This document shows positions 1 through 11,296 of a stretch of 64,000 nt of DNA, in pieces (position 1 is the first letter of the stretch; each line of letters begins with the position of its first letter). The translations under genes and the position numbers were made by a program. The stretch is from Lederbergia galactosidilytica (GTDB taxonomy: Bacteria; Bacillota; Bacilli; Bacillales; Bacillaceae_C). The stretch covers positions 1 to 64,000 of the forward strand of contig NZ_JAGGKH010000022.1 in NCBI RefSeq assembly GCF_017873565.1, written 5' to 3'. The notes under the pieces are model-generated. The model saw only the letters and a program-made list of their open reading frames with translations. It made no database searches and was not told the origin of the DNA.

Positions 1-51
1 TTCGTTTCGTTCAGTTTTCAAAGATCAAACTTCGTTGCCCTCATTGGCGAC
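1..51 (-). other. rRNA operon leader, 5' part (16S gene lies outside)
   Basis: On the minus strand this stretch reads into a GATCTTTGAAAACTGAAC-type sequence, the usual Bacillus leader just ahead of 16S rRNA. It follows two strong promoters and runs off the window edge, so the 16S gene itself is not seen. An rRNA operon beside lysS agrees with the B. subtilis layout. Confidence 0.8.
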
Positions 52-57
52 TTTTCT

Positions 58-86
58 ATAATACCAAATCTCTTTTCCAATGTCAA
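58..86 (-). promoter_or_regulatory. rRNA operon promoter P2 (sigma-A)
   Basis: The minus strand reads TTGACA, a 17-base spacer, then TATTAT. This near-consensus promoter sits immediately upstream of the rRNA leader. With P1 it forms the tandem pair typical of Bacillus rRNA operons. Confidence 0.88.
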
Positions 87-139
87 CAACTTTTTTATTT
101 CTTTAATTTCTTTTTTCCTTGTTTTAAGGAACGACTATT

Positions 140-168
140 AATATACCACCGTTTTTTTAAGTATGCAA
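140..168 (-). promoter_or_regulatory. rRNA operon promoter P1 (sigma-A)
   Basis: The minus strand reads TTGCAT, a 17-base spacer, then TATATT, about 80 bases upstream of P2 and just after the lysS terminator. Confidence 0.82.
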
Positions 169-189
169 CACTTTTTTTAAATATTTATC

Positions 190-233
190 AAAAATATTTC
201 AGAGACATGAGAAATAACTCGCCATGTCTCTGA
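190..233 (-). terminator. lysS terminator
   Basis: An 11-bp inverted repeat (TCAGAGACATG and its complement) with a 13-base loop follows lysS, with an A/T-rich tail on the minus strand. It separates lysS from the rRNA promoters. Confidence 0.75.
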
Positions 234-246
234 TAAATAATCACTT

Positions 247-2191
<1,945 letters not shown>

Positions 2192-2410
2192 CTATTTAAT
2201 TCTTTCATCCTCTGGTGTGAGTTCCTCAACAGAAACACCAAGCACCTCAGATATCTTCACTAACATATGATCAGTTGGCAAACGGGTGCCACGCTCAATT
2301 TCTCCAAAAACGGAAACGGAAATTCCTAAACTTTCCGCAAGCCTTTCTTGTGTAAAACCTTTTAATTTTCGAAAGGCGCGAATGCGTCTTCCCCATTTAT
2401 CTGTTTCCAT
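2192..2410 (-). CDS. yazB: Small XRE-family helix-turn-helix protein (YazB-like)
   Basis: A 72-residue protein that is almost entirely one Cro/C1-type helix-turn-helix (LKGFTQERLAESLGISVSVF, then IERGTRLP). It is presumably a DNA-binding regulator with unknown targets. It is the homologue of B. subtilis YazB (69 residues), which sits in the same place behind folK. The ATG has a strong GAAGGAG ribosome-binding site and lies inside the 3' end of folK, overlapping it by 49 bases in another frame, so translation is probably coupled. Confidence 0.88.
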   Translation of the reverse strand: METDKWGRRIRAFRKLKGFTQERLAESLGISVSVFGEIERGTRLPTDHMLVKISEVLGVSVEELTPEDERIK

Positions 2411-2889
2411 AACCGAACTCCTTCTTTATCAGGTATTTCGTCCAGGATTTCAACTAAAGGGGCGTTTGAACTTGGAAGAAAAAGCATACTGTCTATTTCC
2501 ATAAGAGGAATAAGAACAAAAGCCCGCTCATTCATACGCGGATGAGGGATCTGTAAATCCTCCATCATAATATTTTCTTTATTATACAATAAAATGTCAA
2601 GATCGATAACCCTTGGCCCCCACTTAAACTCTCGAATTCGTCCAATCTCACGCTCGACATCTAAACAAAGGGTTAATAATTGATGTGGTGATAATGACGT
2701 GGAAATTTTTATAACCATATTTAGAAACTGATCTTGATCCGTGAAGCCAATTGGCTCTGTCTCATAAATGGAGGATAACTTTTCTATTTGCACTTCAGAA
2801 CAATGACTCAATCTTTTAATAGCTTGTTTTAGGTACTCTAACCTATTTCCCATATTCGAACCTAAAGATATAAATGCCACATTTTCCAT
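2362..2889 (-). CDS. folK: 6-hydroxymethyl-7,8-dihydropterin pyrophosphokinase
   Basis: HPPK transfers pyrophosphate from ATP to hydroxymethyl-dihydropterin, the step before dihydropteroate synthase in folate synthesis. The 175-residue protein shows SLGSNMGNR near the N terminus, the signature GPRVIDLDILLY around residue 95, and PHPRMNERAFVL around 117, all typical of HPPK. Its ATG overlaps the folB stop by one base (TAATG), with GGGAG upstream. It forms a tight operon with folP and folB. The C-terminal tail beyond the domain overlaps yazB. Confidence 0.96.
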   Translation of the reverse strand: MENVAFISLGSNMGNRLEYLKQAIKRLSHCSEVQIEKLSSIYETEPIGFTDQDQFLNMVIKISTSLSPHQLLTLCLDVEREIGRIREFKWGPRVIDLDILLYNKENIMMEDLQIPHPRMNERAFVLIPLMEIDSMLFLPSSNAPLVEILDEIPDKEGVRLWKQINGEDAFAPFEN

Positions 2890-3251
2890 TATAATTTCTC
2901 CCTTATGATTTCCACTGCAACTGAATGATAATGGCCTGGGATAGGAGGATCGGGCTTTACAACCTTTACTGTTACGCGCTTGATTAATTCATATTTACTC
3001 AGCAAGACAGACGCTAATTTCTCAGCAATCGCTTCAATTAATTCATATTTCTCCTTCTCCACAATTCGCCTGCAGTCTTCATAGACATCAGCGTAATTGA
3101 TCGTCTTAGCTAAATCATCCTTTACACCCGCTTCTTTAAGATCGCTTTCGATTATGAGGTCAACAATAAATCTCTGTCCGAGTCGATTCTCTTCTGGAAG
3201 CACGCCGTGATAGCCATAGAATTCCAATTGATTTAAATAAATTTTATCCAC
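2889..3251 (-). CDS. folB: Dihydroneopterin aldolase
   Basis: FolB cleaves dihydroneopterin to 6-hydroxymethyl-dihydropterin and glycolaldehyde. The 120-residue length is normal. The N-terminal LEFYGYHGVLPEE and the C-terminal VKVVKPDPPIPGHYHSVAVE are family signatures. The start is GTG at 3251, preceded by AGGGGCG inside the end of folP; the folP stop lies one base upstream, so the two are translationally coupled. Confidence 0.96.
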   Translation of the reverse strand: MDKIYLNQLEFYGYHGVLPEENRLGQRFIVDLIIESDLKEAGVKDDLAKTINYADVYEDCRRIVEKEKYELIEAIAEKLASVLLSKYELIKRVTVKVVKPDPPIPGHYHSVAVEIIREKL

Positions 3252-3252
3252 G

Positions 3253-4077
3253 TTATTCGCCCCTTTTGACTAAAGCATCCATCATAGCGGCCATTCTGCT
3301 CACTTCTTTTACATCATGAACACGTACCATATGGCATCCTTTTTGAATACCATAGCAGACTGTCGCTCCAGTTCCTTCCACCCGTTCGTCAACAGGTAAA
3401 TCTAACGCCTCACCAATCATTCTTTTACGAGAAGTCGCTAATAGAACTGGATAACCAAGTCCTACTAATTTATCTAAGTTTCTCATCATCTCCATGTTTT
3501 CCTTATAATCCTTCGCAAAGCCAATTCCAGGGTCTAAAATGATATTTTCATCTGGGACTCCAGCCTTTTTCGCAATAGATATGCTCTCATATAAATCTTG
3601 GAGCACATCACGGATAAAGAAGTTATAATTTCGATTATCACGATTATGCATGAGGATAATAGGGACCCCCTTAGCTGCTGCAACATCAGCAATTTCAGGA
3701 TCCTTTTTCGCTCCCCAAATATCATTAATAATCGTTGCCCCAGCATCTACCGCCCGCTCAGCTGTCTGTGCTTTATATGTATCAACGGAAATAGGCACTT
3801 TAATTTTAGCTGCCAAAGATTCAACAACAGGGACTATTCTTGCTATTTCCTCGTCAACAGAAACTGGATCATGACCAGGTCTTGTTGATTCTCCGCCAAT
3901 ATCAATAATATCTGCCCCATTTTTTATCATTTCTAATGCATGCTGTAGCGCAAATGATTCGTTATTATATCGCCCACCATCAGAAAAGGAATCCGGTGTT
4001 ACATTTAAAATGCCCATAATAAGCGTTTTATTTTTAAAATTCAATGTATACTTGCCACATTTTATTGTTTCTTTCAA
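3253..4077 (-). CDS. folP: Dihydropteroate synthase
   Basis: DHPS condenses p-aminobenzoate with hydroxymethyl-dihydropterin pyrophosphate; it is the sulfonamide target (sul in B. subtilis). Visible motifs are MGILNVTPDSFSDGG near residue 20, GGESTRPG, SVDTYK, LDPGIGFAKD and ATSRKRMIG, all in TIM-barrel order. I place the start at TTG (4077): AGGAAGG lies eight bases upstream, whereas the GTG at 4086 is fused to that site. The pabB-pabA-pabC genes that precede it in B. subtilis are missing here, so p-aminobenzoate must be supplied from elsewhere. Confidence 0.95.
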   Translation of the reverse strand: MKETIKCGKYTLNFKNKTLIMGILNVTPDSFSDGGRYNNESFALQHALEMIKNGADIIDIGGESTRPGHDPVSVDEEIARIVPVVESLAAKIKVPISVDTYKAQTAERAVDAGATIINDIWGAKKDPEIADVAAAKGVPIILMHNRDNRNYNFFIRDVLQDLYESISIAKKAGVPDENIILDPGIGFAKDYKENMEMMRNLDKLVGLGYPVLLATSRKRMIGEALDLPVDERVEGTGATVCYGIQKGCHMVRVHDVKEVSRMAAMMDALVKRGE

Positions 4078-4164
4078 CTTAAACACCTTCCTATTAAAAC
4101 ATACATCTCCAGTCTACCCTTAAATATCATTTTTGAAAAGAAAGGCTTTCTCGGGCACGAATAA

Positions 4165-4196
4165 AAAAACTTGGTGCGCGCTCGCACCAAGTTTTT
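4165..4196 (-). terminator. cysK terminator
   Basis: A 14-bp perfect stem (AAAAACTTGGTGCG and complement) around a four-base loop, followed by a T-run on the minus strand. It lies just after the cysK stop. Confidence 0.9.
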
Positions 4197-4201
4197 CATA
4201 T

Positions 4202-5128
4202 TTAATCATCAAATTGATAGAGAGGAGTACTTAAATAACGTTCTCCATTACTTGGAATAACAGCTAACACCTTTTTGCCTTTACCAAGTTCCTTTGCTAC
4301 CTTTAAAGCTGCAGCAATTGCCGCTCCAGAAGAAATACCACCTAGTACCCCTTCCTCACAAGCTGCCTTTCTTGCCCACTCAAATGCTTCTTCATTTTCG
4401 ATTTTGATTATCCCGTCGTAAATATGCGTGTCTAGAATGCTTGGAACAAATCCTGCGCCTATCCCTTGAATTTTATGCGGGCCCGGCTTACCTCCTGATA
4501 AAACAGGAGAATCTTCAGGTTCAACAGCATAGATCTTGATATTTGGATAATGTTCTTTTAATACTTCACCAGCTCCAGTAATTGTACCACCTGTACCAAT
4601 ACCTGCTACGAAGCCATCAAGTTGATCTCCCATTTGCTCGACAATTTCTTTTCCTGTTGTTAAACGATGAATTTCAGGGTTAGAAGGATTTTCAAATTGT
4701 TGAGGAATGAAATAGCCATGTTCTTCAGCTAATTCATTGGCCTTTTTAATCGCTCCGTTCATCCCCTCTGCTCCTGGAGTTAAGATTAAATCAGCCCCAT
4801 AAGCTTTCAATAAATTACGTCGTTCCATACTCATTGTATCCGGCATAACTAGAACCGAACGATATCCTTTAGCGGCTGCAACCATCGCTAAGCCAATTCC
4901 CGTATTCCCACTTGTTGGCTCAATAATGGTATCGCCTTCTTTTAATTTACCACTCTTTTCAGCAGCCTCGATCATTGCTAGAGCAATACGATCCTTTACA
5001 CTGCTGCCAGGGTTCATATACTCTAATTTCAAATAAATATCTGCACTATTTTCATCTGTTAATCGATTGAGTTTCACAATCGGGGTATTTCCAATGAGAT
5101 CGGTTATAGAATTTGCTATATTTGCCAT
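4202..5128 (-). CDS. cysK: Cysteine synthase A (O-acetylserine sulfhydrylase)
   Basis: CysK makes cysteine from O-acetylserine and sulfide using pyridoxal phosphate. The 308-residue protein has the PLP lysine in PGSSVKDR (about residue 45), the substrate loop [12 protein letters not shown], the phosphate-binding GTGGTITG, and GGISSGAA near the C terminus. Length equals B. subtilis CysK. The start is ATG at 5128 ([11 protein letters not shown]) with AGAGGTGG upstream; a longer frame to 5179 would cover the leader. It is flanked by terminators on both sides, so it is probably a single-gene unit. I saw no clear CymR operator in the leader. Confidence 0.97.
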   Translation of the reverse strand: MANIANSITDLIGNTPIVKLNRLTDENSADIYLKLEYMNPGSSVKDRIALAMIEAAEKSGKLKEGDTIIEPTSGNTGIGLAMVAAAKGYRSVLVMPDTMSMERRNLLKAYGADLILTPGAEGMNGAIKKANELAEEHGYFIPQQFENPSNPEIHRLTTGKEIVEQMGDQLDGFVAGIGTGGTITGAGEVLKEHYPNIKIYAVEPEDSPVLSGGKPGPHKIQGIGAGFVPSILDTHIYDGIIKIENEEAFEWARKAACEEGVLGGISSGAAIAAALKVAKELGKGKKVLAVIPSNGERYLSTPLYQFDD

Positions 5129-5218
5129 CTTCCCACCTCTAATTCCTAGTATTTTTATAGGTTTATTATAAAGTACCACGACATCTATTTAAAGTCAATA
5201 AAAAACAGTTATTTTAAA

Positions 5219-5250
5219 AAAGAAGATGGCTAAGATAGCGCATCTTCTTT
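5219..5250 (-). terminator. hslO terminator
   Basis: A 10-bp stem (AAAGAAGATG and CATCTTCTTT) with T-rich sequence after it on the minus strand, directly after the hslO stop. Confidence 0.85.
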
Positions 5251-5253
5251 CGT

Positions 5254-6129
5254 TTACCTTTCGGCTTCTGCTTCCAATTCTTCCAGTTCTTCTTTTGAGA
5301 AGTGATACGATTCATTACAAAAATGACATTGCGCATTTGCTTCCCCATCTTCTTCAATCATGGCATGAATTTCTTCTTTGCCTAAACTGATTATCGCATT
5401 GGATAGACGTTCTTTTGAGCATGTGCATCGAAATTCAACAGCTTGTTTTTCTAAGACGTTAACATCTTTCAAAAAACTCTCTAACATTTTCTCGGGTGTA
5501 TATCCCTCATCAATTAAGCTGGAAACAGGAGGAGTTGATTGTAGACTTTGTTCAATCTCGGAAATAATCTCTTCATCAGCATCAGGCATTAGTTGAATAA
5601 TAAAACCTCCTGCAGCCAAAATGGAATTATCCGGATTTACAAGGACTCCGACTCCTACAGAGGATGGCGTTTGTTCTGATTTAGCAAAATAATACGTGAA
5701 ATCATCGCCAATTTCGCCTGATACAAGAGGTACTTGGCCAGAAAAGTGGTCTCTTAATCCAACATCTTTCACAATCGTTAACGTGCCATCCACCCCTACA
5801 GCTCGTCTTACATCCAATTTTCCAATATCATTTAATTCAAAATGCGTCTGGGGGTTCGTTACATAGCCACGCACATGCCCTTTTGCATCCGCATCTGCTA
5901 GCACGATACCAATCGGTCCTCCCCCTTCTACTTTAATCGTTATTTTATCTTCACCTTTTAACATTGCACCCATCATCACACCGGCGGTCATCGTTCGACC
6001 TAAAGCCGCTGATGCCGTGGGCCAAGTTTGATGCCTACGTTGAGCTTCCCCAACCGTATTTGTTGTAATCGCCGCATATGCGCGCACTTGACCATTATAA
6101 GCAATGGCCTTCACTAAGTAGTCCTCCAT
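5254..6129 (-). CDS. hslO: Redox-regulated chaperone Hsp33
   Basis: Hsp33 is a cytoplasmic holdase activated by oxidation. Its four zinc-binding cysteines are visible near the C terminus as CTC (about residue 235) and CHFC (about 268). The N-terminal [19 protein letters not shown] and the central [10 protein letters not shown] match the family. The start is ATG at 6129 (291 residues, the usual size), with AGGTGG eight bases upstream; an in-frame ATG 18 bases earlier overlaps the coaX stop and lacks a spaced ribosome-binding site. It is the last gene of a coaX-hslO unit. Confidence 0.96.
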   Translation of the reverse strand: MEDYLVKAIAYNGQVRAYAAITTNTVGEAQRRHQTWPTASAALGRTMTAGVMMGAMLKGEDKITIKVEGGGPIGIVLADADAKGHVRGYVTNPQTHFELNDIGKLDVRRAVGVDGTLTIVKDVGLRDHFSGQVPLVSGEIGDDFTYYFAKSEQTPSSVGVGVLVNPDNSILAAGGFIIQLMPDADEEIISEIEQSLQSTPPVSSLIDEGYTPEKMLESFLKDVNVLEKQAVEFRCTCSKERLSNAIISLGKEEIHAMIEEDGEANAQCHFCNESYHFSKEELEELEAEAER

Positions 6130-6143
6130 TAAGAGCCCACCTT

Positions 6144-6908
6144 TCATTCATTTCGTTTATAAATCAATTGTAGTCCTTTTAAAGTAAGATCCGGATCTAC
6201 AATATCGATCATTTCTGTCTCTGTTGCAATTAAATTAGCAAGCCCTCCAGTAGCGATGACTGTTGGCTTCACCTGACATGTATCAATGATTCGCTGCACA
6301 ATACTTTCTACTTGTCCAACAAATCCAAACAAAATACCAGCTTGCATTGCTGCGACTGTATTTTTGCCAATGATTTCGTCCACATGTGTAATTTCTATTC
6401 TCGGAAGCTTTGCAGCTCGATTATATAGGGCTTCCGTAGAAATACCAATCCCTGGAGCAATGACTCCACCCATATATTCACTTTTCTCATTGATATAGCA
6501 AAAGGTCGTAGCTGTTCCAAAATCCACTATAATCAGGGGACTTCCATATTCATGAATTCCCGCAACAGCATTGACAATCCGATCGGCTCCTACTTCGCGG
6601 GGATTATCATATTTTATATTTAATCCTGTTTTAATACCTGGACCAACAATCTTTGGGTTAACATGAAAGTATTTTTCACACATCTTTTCTAGCGTGAACA
6701 TCAATGGAGGCACAACAGAAGAAATAATCACTCCTTGAATATCTTTAAACTGAATTCCTTCATGTTGAAAGAGCATTTTAATACCCATTCCATATTCATC
6801 TTCTGTTTTATGACGATTGGTTTGCATTCGCCAATGGTATTTTAGCTGATCTCGATGATATACACCAAGTACAATATTGGTATTTCCTACATCCAAAACT
6901 AAAATCAA
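6144..6908 (-). CDS. coaX: Type III pantothenate kinase
   Basis: CoaX phosphorylates pantothenate in the first step of coenzyme A synthesis. Visible motifs are DVGNTN at the extreme N terminus (phosphate loop), [21 protein letters not shown] and ATGGLA. The likely start is TTG at 6908, giving [11 protein letters not shown] (254 residues), with GTGGTG six bases upstream; the two GTG codons further upstream overlap that site. It is followed 14 bases later by hslO, as in B. subtilis. An extended -10 element lies just upstream. Confidence 0.95.
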   Translation of the reverse strand: MILVLDVGNTNIVLGVYHRDQLKYHWRMQTNRHKTEDEYGMGIKMLFQHEGIQFKDIQGVIISSVVPPLMFTLEKMCEKYFHVNPKIVGPGIKTGLNIKYDNPREVGADRIVNAVAGIHEYGSPLIIVDFGTATTFCYINEKSEYMGGVIAPGIGISTEALYNRAAKLPRIEITHVDEIIGKNTVAAMQAGILFGFVGQVESIVQRIIDTCQVKPTVIATGGLANLIATETEMIDIVDPDLTLKGLQLIYKRNE

Positions 6909-6945
6909 TCGTTTCACCACTTTTTATTGGACTTTTTCTCAAAAC

Positions 6946-6954
6946 ATCATACCA
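6946..6954 (-). promoter_or_regulatory. Possible extended -10 promoter of coaX
   Basis: The minus strand reads TGGTATGAT (TG-N-TATGAT) about 38 bases ahead of the coaX start. There is no good -35 at the right distance, so this rests on the extended -10 alone. Confidence 0.4.
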
Positions 6955-6982
6955 CAAATACTTTATTGAGGGGATATATTAA

Positions 6983-7010
6983 GACTCACTTCAAGCACAC
7001 GAAGGGAGTC
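6983..7010 (-). terminator. Probable terminator of the esterase-like gene
   Basis: A stem GACTCCCTTC / GAAGTGAGTC with one mismatch and an eight-base loop, followed by TTAATATAT on the minus strand. The T tail is weak. Confidence 0.45.
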
Positions 7011-7086
7011 TGTAAGAACGATAAAAAAGGTTATTCCCAAGCGGATCCCTAGGCTACCAAACAATCGCAATATTGATTCTCCTTGA

Positions 7087-8346
7087 TTATTCTAGTACTG
7101 TTGTTGGCTTTGACTCCTTCACAATAATAAGGCCGTCATATGCATCAACAGGCTTCATTTTAATGGTATAAAACATCTTCGCTATCTTATACCATGCACG
7201 GAAATCATCGCCTATATTCCCCATCCTTTGCTCACTATGAATAATTTTCGATAATTCAGCTGATTGACTAGCCGTTTTAAAATCGACATAGAATTCATTT
7301 GATTCTATATCACCAAAAGCATCCGTCAATTGACTATGATGTTTTACAGTGAATTGTTCACGCTCATCTGAACCGCCGTTAAGCGCCTGAAATGTATTAT
7401 CCATGAATTCCGTGCCAATCGCAAAGTATTCCTCTCCATATCGTTCAGCTAAATAATTCCCCATAGATTTATATCCAGCTAATGAGGCAGAGGTTTTTTC
7501 GATATGCCCATTATGAGCCGAAATAAGTATTTTATCATGACCACGGGTTTCTTCATAATCAATGATCCATTGTAAATTATCTGCCAAGTATTGATCACGA
7601 ACTCTCGCATAATGTTTATCATCCGTTAATAGTAATTCTGTGCGCTGTCTTATTATCTCCATATATTGTAAAGCAATAGCAAAGTCATCAGGTGAAGATT
7701 GTTGGACATATATCTCTTTATTTGACTGTAAATCTAATTTAATATTGTCCATAATATCATTCACTTCTTGTAACTGAGCTGCAGTTAATGTACGCATTGT
7801 ATCATTCGAAACATAATTCAATTGTTCAGTTAGAGCATTTGCCGCCTCTGGATTGACCACTTCATAATAATCAAGAAGACCTTCTTTACTATAGTCGTAC
7901 CGTTGCATATCATTCCCATAGAAAGTTATTTTTTTATCGGCGTTTGCCTTCCTATTATAATCATGCATCCATTGTACAAACTTAATCATTTGCTCAGTTC
8001 GATAAATCGGATAATCGAGTGCATTTACAGCATCTTTAGCCGTTCCCTCTCCTGTTAAAATAAAGTGATTTATAATCTGACTACTACCAAAATCACCTTC
8101 CAGAACAAAAACATAAACATCCTCGTTTGTAATTAGCGCCTCAAATACATCTTTCTTCAATTGCTGAAATTCAATATTTCCATGGGTTGCTTCTCCAAGT
8201 CCAATCACCCTTACTCCATCCGGCAAAGTAATTTGCTCAATCGAAGAAACGTATTGATCTGCATTCTCTACAACACTATTACTGCACCCTGATAGCATCA
8301 CCAGTATAAACAATATCAACAGTAAACCCCTTTTAAAAATCCCCAT
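7087..8346 (-). CDS. Erythromycin-esterase-like lipoprotein
   Basis: A 419-residue protein with a lipoprotein signal: basic start, hydrophobic run, then lipobox LSGC near residue 20, so it should be anchored outside the membrane. The body belongs to the erythromycin esterase (EreA-like) superfamily: GLGEATHGNIEF near residue 50, FYGNDMQRYDY in the middle and ISAHNGHIEK later, matching the conserved histidines and glutamates of the fold. Most members have unknown substrates and I infer none here. The ATG at 8346 has GGGAG seven bases upstream; a GTG nine codons earlier is weaker. It has its own promoter and terminator and is not found between ftsH and coaX in B. subtilis, so it looks like an inserted single-gene cassette. 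Confidence 0.85.
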   Translation of the reverse strand: MGIFKRGLLLILFILVMLSGCSNSVVENADQYVSSIEQITLPDGVRVIGLGEATHGNIEFQQLKKDVFEALITNEDVYVFVLEGDFGSSQIINHFILTGEGTAKDAVNALDYPIYRTEQMIKFVQWMHDYNRKANADKKITFYGNDMQRYDYSKEGLLDYYEVVNPEAANALTEQLNYVSNDTMRTLTAAQLQEVNDIMDNIKLDLQSNKEIYVQQSSPDDFAIALQYMEIIRQRTELLLTDDKHYARVRDQYLADNLQWIIDYEETRGHDKILISAHNGHIEKTSASLAGYKSMGNYLAERYGEEYFAIGTEFMDNTFQALNGGSDEREQFTVKHHSQLTDAFGDIESNEFYVDFKTASQSAELSKIIHSEQRMGNIGDDFRAWYKIAKMFYTIKMKPVDAYDGLIIVKESKPTTVLE

Positions 8347-8407
8347 TTGTAAGCTCCCATCATCTATTTTCACATTTCAATATAAATCCCAAAACTGTAT
8401 TACTATG

Positions 8408-8437
8408 ATAGTACACTCATACATATTTAAATGTCAA
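8408..8437 (-). promoter_or_regulatory. Sigma-A promoter of the esterase-like gene
   Basis: The minus strand reads TTGACA, an 18-base spacer, then TACTAT, about 60 bases ahead of the start codon. Confidence 0.7.
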
Positions 8438-8540
8438 TAAAAAAATTCCCGAATCAGATAAACAAGATAAAATTGACCGGTGGTCCGATGGGTGGCAGCA
8501 GGCAATCGCAATTAGAGGCTCACAGAGTTTAAAACAAAAA

Positions 8541-8576
8541 GGACCCAATTGTTCCTAAATAGAAACAATTTGGGTC
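8541..8576 (-). terminator. ftsH terminator
   Basis: Inverted repeat GGACCCAA...TTGGGTCC extended by an ATTGTT/AACAAT inner stem, followed by TTTTTGTTTT on the minus strand. It lies about 70 bases after the ftsH stop, beyond a second, shorter GGAG/CTCC hairpin near 8610-8633. Confidence 0.88.
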
Positions 8577-8647
8577 CAATACGGACATAATCCTTTATAG
8601 CAAACAAGAAAGGAGAGTCGCAGACCCTCCTTCAAAAGCAATTTTAC

Positions 8648-10651
8648 TTATTCATTTTTAGTATCATCGTTGTCCATTCCATCTGGACGTTGACTTGGAC
8701 CTAATTTACCTGGTTGGCCAGAAATTGGGTCATCTTCACGCTGTTCTGTAATTGTTAAATCTTCTTCTGTTTTTTCCTTAGGTTGAATAGTAATCGCTGG
8801 GTCTACCTTTTCAGTGTTGCCAGTTCGACCTTCAGGAAGCTTACCATCTTCGTACAAGCTACGAATTTGTTCAGCATCTAATGTTTCAATATCAAGAAGA
8901 GTTTGGGCAATTAATTCAAGCTTATCTTTATTTTCCGTAAGAATTTTTGTAGCCCGATCATAACATTCTTTAATAATGCGTTGAATCTCCAAATCAATCT
9001 CATAAGCAATGGCATCAGAATAATTCTGCTCATTGTTAATATCGCGGCCTAAGAACACTTGACCACCTTGTGATTGACCAAACTGGAGGGGACCAAGTTT
9101 TTCACTCATCCCAAATTCAGTAACCATTTTTCTCGCTATGCCAGTAGCACGTTGGAAGTCATTATGTGCACCTGTAGAAGCTTCACCAAAGGTGATTTCT
9201 TCTGCAACACGCCCACCTAATAAACCAGTAATCTTATCAAGCAATTCCGGTTTCGTCATAAAATAACGATCTTCCTTAGGTAGCATAACTGCATAACCAC
9301 CAGCTTGCCCACGTGGTACGATGGTTACTTTATGAACCATTTCGGCTTCTTCTAACACAAGACCAATAACTGTATGGCCACCTTCATGATAAGCAACAAT
9401 ATTTCTTTCCTTCTTCGAAATGACGCGGGTTTTCTTCGCAGGACCTGCAATCACACGATCTGTCGCTTCATCAACATCTTCCATATCAATTTTCTTCTTA
9501 TTTACCCTAGCAGCAACTAACGCCGCTTCGTTTAACAAGTTTTCTAAGTCTGCACCTGAAAATCCTGGCGTTCTCATCGCAATCGCCTTTAAATCCACAG
9601 AAGCATCAAGAGGCTTATTCCGGGCATGAACGCGTAATACCGCTTCACGACCTTTTACATCTGGTCGATCTACTGTGATTTGTCGATCAAAACGACCTGG
9701 ACGTAATAATGCTGGGTCTAAGATATCAGGACGGTTTGTAGCGGCGATAATGATAATTCCTTCATTTTCACCAAACCCATCCATTTCAACAAGTAACTGG
9801 TTTAGTGTTTGTTCACGCTCATCATGCCCACCACCAAGACCTGCACCACGTTGGCGACCAACTGCATCTATTTCATCAATAAAGATAATACACGGGGAAT
9901 TCTTTTTAGCATTCTCAAATAAATCACGAACACGGGATGCCCCAACACCAACAAACATTTCAACAAAGTCAGAACCACTGATAGAGAAGAATGGTACACC
10001 CGCTTCTCCGGCTACTGCACGAGCAAGAAGCGTTTTACCTGTTCCAGGTGGCCCAACTAATAATATCCCTTTTGGTATACTCGCACCCAATTCAGTATAC
10101 TTTCTAGGGTCCTTTAAGAAATCCACAACTTCTACTAATTCTTGTTTTTCTTCATCTGCGCCCGCTACATCTCTAAAGCGCACCTTCTTCTTTTCTTCAG
10201 AATATAACTTTGCTTTACTCTTCCCAAAGTTCATCACGCGGCTGCCGCCACCTTGAGCTTGATTTAAAAGGAAGAAGAATAAAATAAAGATAATAATAAA
10301 CGGAATGATCCCAGTTAAGAATGAGACCCAAACACTTGTCTCTTTTGCTGGTTTCACTTCCAAATCACTTGAGGCTGTATCAATGCGATCAAGCATTGCA
10401 GGACTATTCATTACATATGTAATAAAGAAGTCTCCTTCTTTTGCCCCTTTCAATTGTCCTTTAATTTCATAAACGCCTCGTTCAGGCTGCATTGTATATT
10501 TTTCTATATCGCCATTTTCCAAATGTGCTACAAATTCATTATACGTAATAGGTTTCGTCACTTCATTACTGTTTTTAAACCAACTCAAAATTCCAACTAA
10601 AACAAGAAAGATGAGTCCATAAAAAATGACATTTCGCAAAACCCGGTTCAT
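8648..10651 (-). CDS. ftsH: ATP-dependent zinc metalloprotease FtsH
   Basis: FtsH degrades misfolded membrane proteins and some regulators. The 667 residues contain a first membrane helix (about 8-24), an extracytoplasmic domain, a second helix (about 110-132), and an AAA module with Walker A GPPGTGKT near residue 200 and Walker B IIFIDEID. The second region of homology includes [10 protein letters not shown], and the zinc protease site HEGGH is near 425. The C-terminal tail is long, acidic and proline-rich, making the protein about 30 residues longer than in B. subtilis. The ATG has a perfect AGGAGGT. Upstream hprT/tilS and ftsH are in the conserved order; the downstream coaX is displaced by the inserted esterase-like gene. 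Confidence 0.98.
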   Translation of the reverse strand: MNRVLRNVIFYGLIFLVLVGILSWFKNSNEVTKPITYNEFVAHLENGDIEKYTMQPERGVYEIKGQLKGAKEGDFFITYVMNSPAMLDRIDTASSDLEVKPAKETSVWVSFLTGIIPFIIIFILFFFLLNQAQGGGSRVMNFGKSKAKLYSEEKKKVRFRDVAGADEEKQELVEVVDFLKDPRKYTELGASIPKGILLVGPPGTGKTLLARAVAGEAGVPFFSISGSDFVEMFVGVGASRVRDLFENAKKNSPCIIFIDEIDAVGRQRGAGLGGGHDEREQTLNQLLVEMDGFGENEGIIIIAATNRPDILDPALLRPGRFDRQITVDRPDVKGREAVLRVHARNKPLDASVDLKAIAMRTPGFSGADLENLLNEAALVAARVNKKKIDMEDVDEATDRVIAGPAKKTRVISKKERNIVAYHEGGHTVIGLVLEEAEMVHKVTIVPRGQAGGYAVMLPKEDRYFMTKPELLDKITGLLGGRVAEEITFGEASTGAHNDFQRATGIARKMVTEFGMSEKLGPLQFGQSQGGQVFLGRDINNEQNYSDAIAYEIDLEIQRIIKECYDRATKILTENKDKLELIAQTLLDIETLDAEQIRSLYEDGKLPEGRTGNTEKVDPAITIQPKEKTEEDLTITEQREDDPISGQPGKLGPSQRPDGMDNDDTKNE

Positions 10652-10687
10652 CCCTTACCTCCTCCCACGGTAAAAAAACTATCTTCA

Positions 10688-10717
10688 ATAGTATCATAGC
10701 TGTTTGCATTTTTACAA
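10688..10717 (-). promoter_or_regulatory. Probable sigma-A promoter of ftsH
   Basis: The minus strand reads TTGTAA, an 18-base spacer, then TACTAT, between hprT and ftsH and about 40 bases ahead of the ftsH start. Confidence 0.55.
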
Positions 10718-10750
10718 CTATTCAACATTAGTTGAGAAACTTTTTTATCG

Positions 10751-11296
10751 TTATTCATTCTTTTCATAAACTTTCGGTTTTAATACCCCTATATAAGGGA
10801 GATTGCGGTATTTCTCCGCATAATCAAGTCCATAACCTACAACAAAGGCATCTGGAACAGTAAAACCTACGTAATCTGCTTCAATATTTCCTTTTCTGTT
10901 AGACGGTTTATCAAGCAATGTCACAATTTTGATCGATTTTGCTTTCCGATAACGGAATAGATCTACTAGATAACTTAAAGTTAATCCACTATCAATGATA
11001 TCTTCAATAATTAAAATATCTCTGCCTTCAACAGGGGTATTCAAGTCCTTTAGAATTTTAACTTCTCCCGAGGATACAGTTCCGCCCCCATAACTTGAGA
11101 CATCCATAAAATCTACTTCCAAATATGTATCAACCCGTTTTAATAAATCTGTCATAAACGGGATGGCTCCCTTAAGGACACCAATTGCGAGTGGAAATCG
11201 CCCATCATATTCTTCCGTAAGTTGAGCCGCTAACTCTGAAATTTTCTCATTAATTTCCTCTTCTGTTATCAGAACTTCCTTAATATCATTTTTCAA
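10751..11296 (-). CDS. hprT: Hypoxanthine-guanine phosphoribosyltransferase
   Basis: HprT salvages hypoxanthine and guanine using PRPP. The 181-residue protein carries the PRPP loop [13 protein letters not shown] near residue 100, [19 protein letters not shown] before it, and the C-terminal [20 protein letters not shown]. The start is TTG at 11296, giving a protein collinear with B. subtilis HprT. That TTG overlaps the tilS stop (ATTGA), so translation is probably coupled. In B. subtilis, HprT and TilS also act together in ftsH regulation. Confidence 0.96.
   Translation of the reverse strand: MKNDIKEVLITEEEINEKISELAAQLTEEYDGRFPLAIGVLKGAIPFMTDLLKRVDTYLEVDFMDVSSYGGGTVSSGEVKILKDLNTPVEGRDILIIEDIIDSGLTLSYLVDLFRYRKAKSIKIVTLLDKPSNRKGNIEADYVGFTVPDAFVVGYGLDYAEKYRNLPYIGVLKPKVYEKNE

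Noticed and set aside
5129-5218. TTGACT...TATAAT upstream of cysK as a sigma-A promoter
   Set aside because: The spacing is 22 bases with no sign of an activator site; the true promoter was left unassigned.
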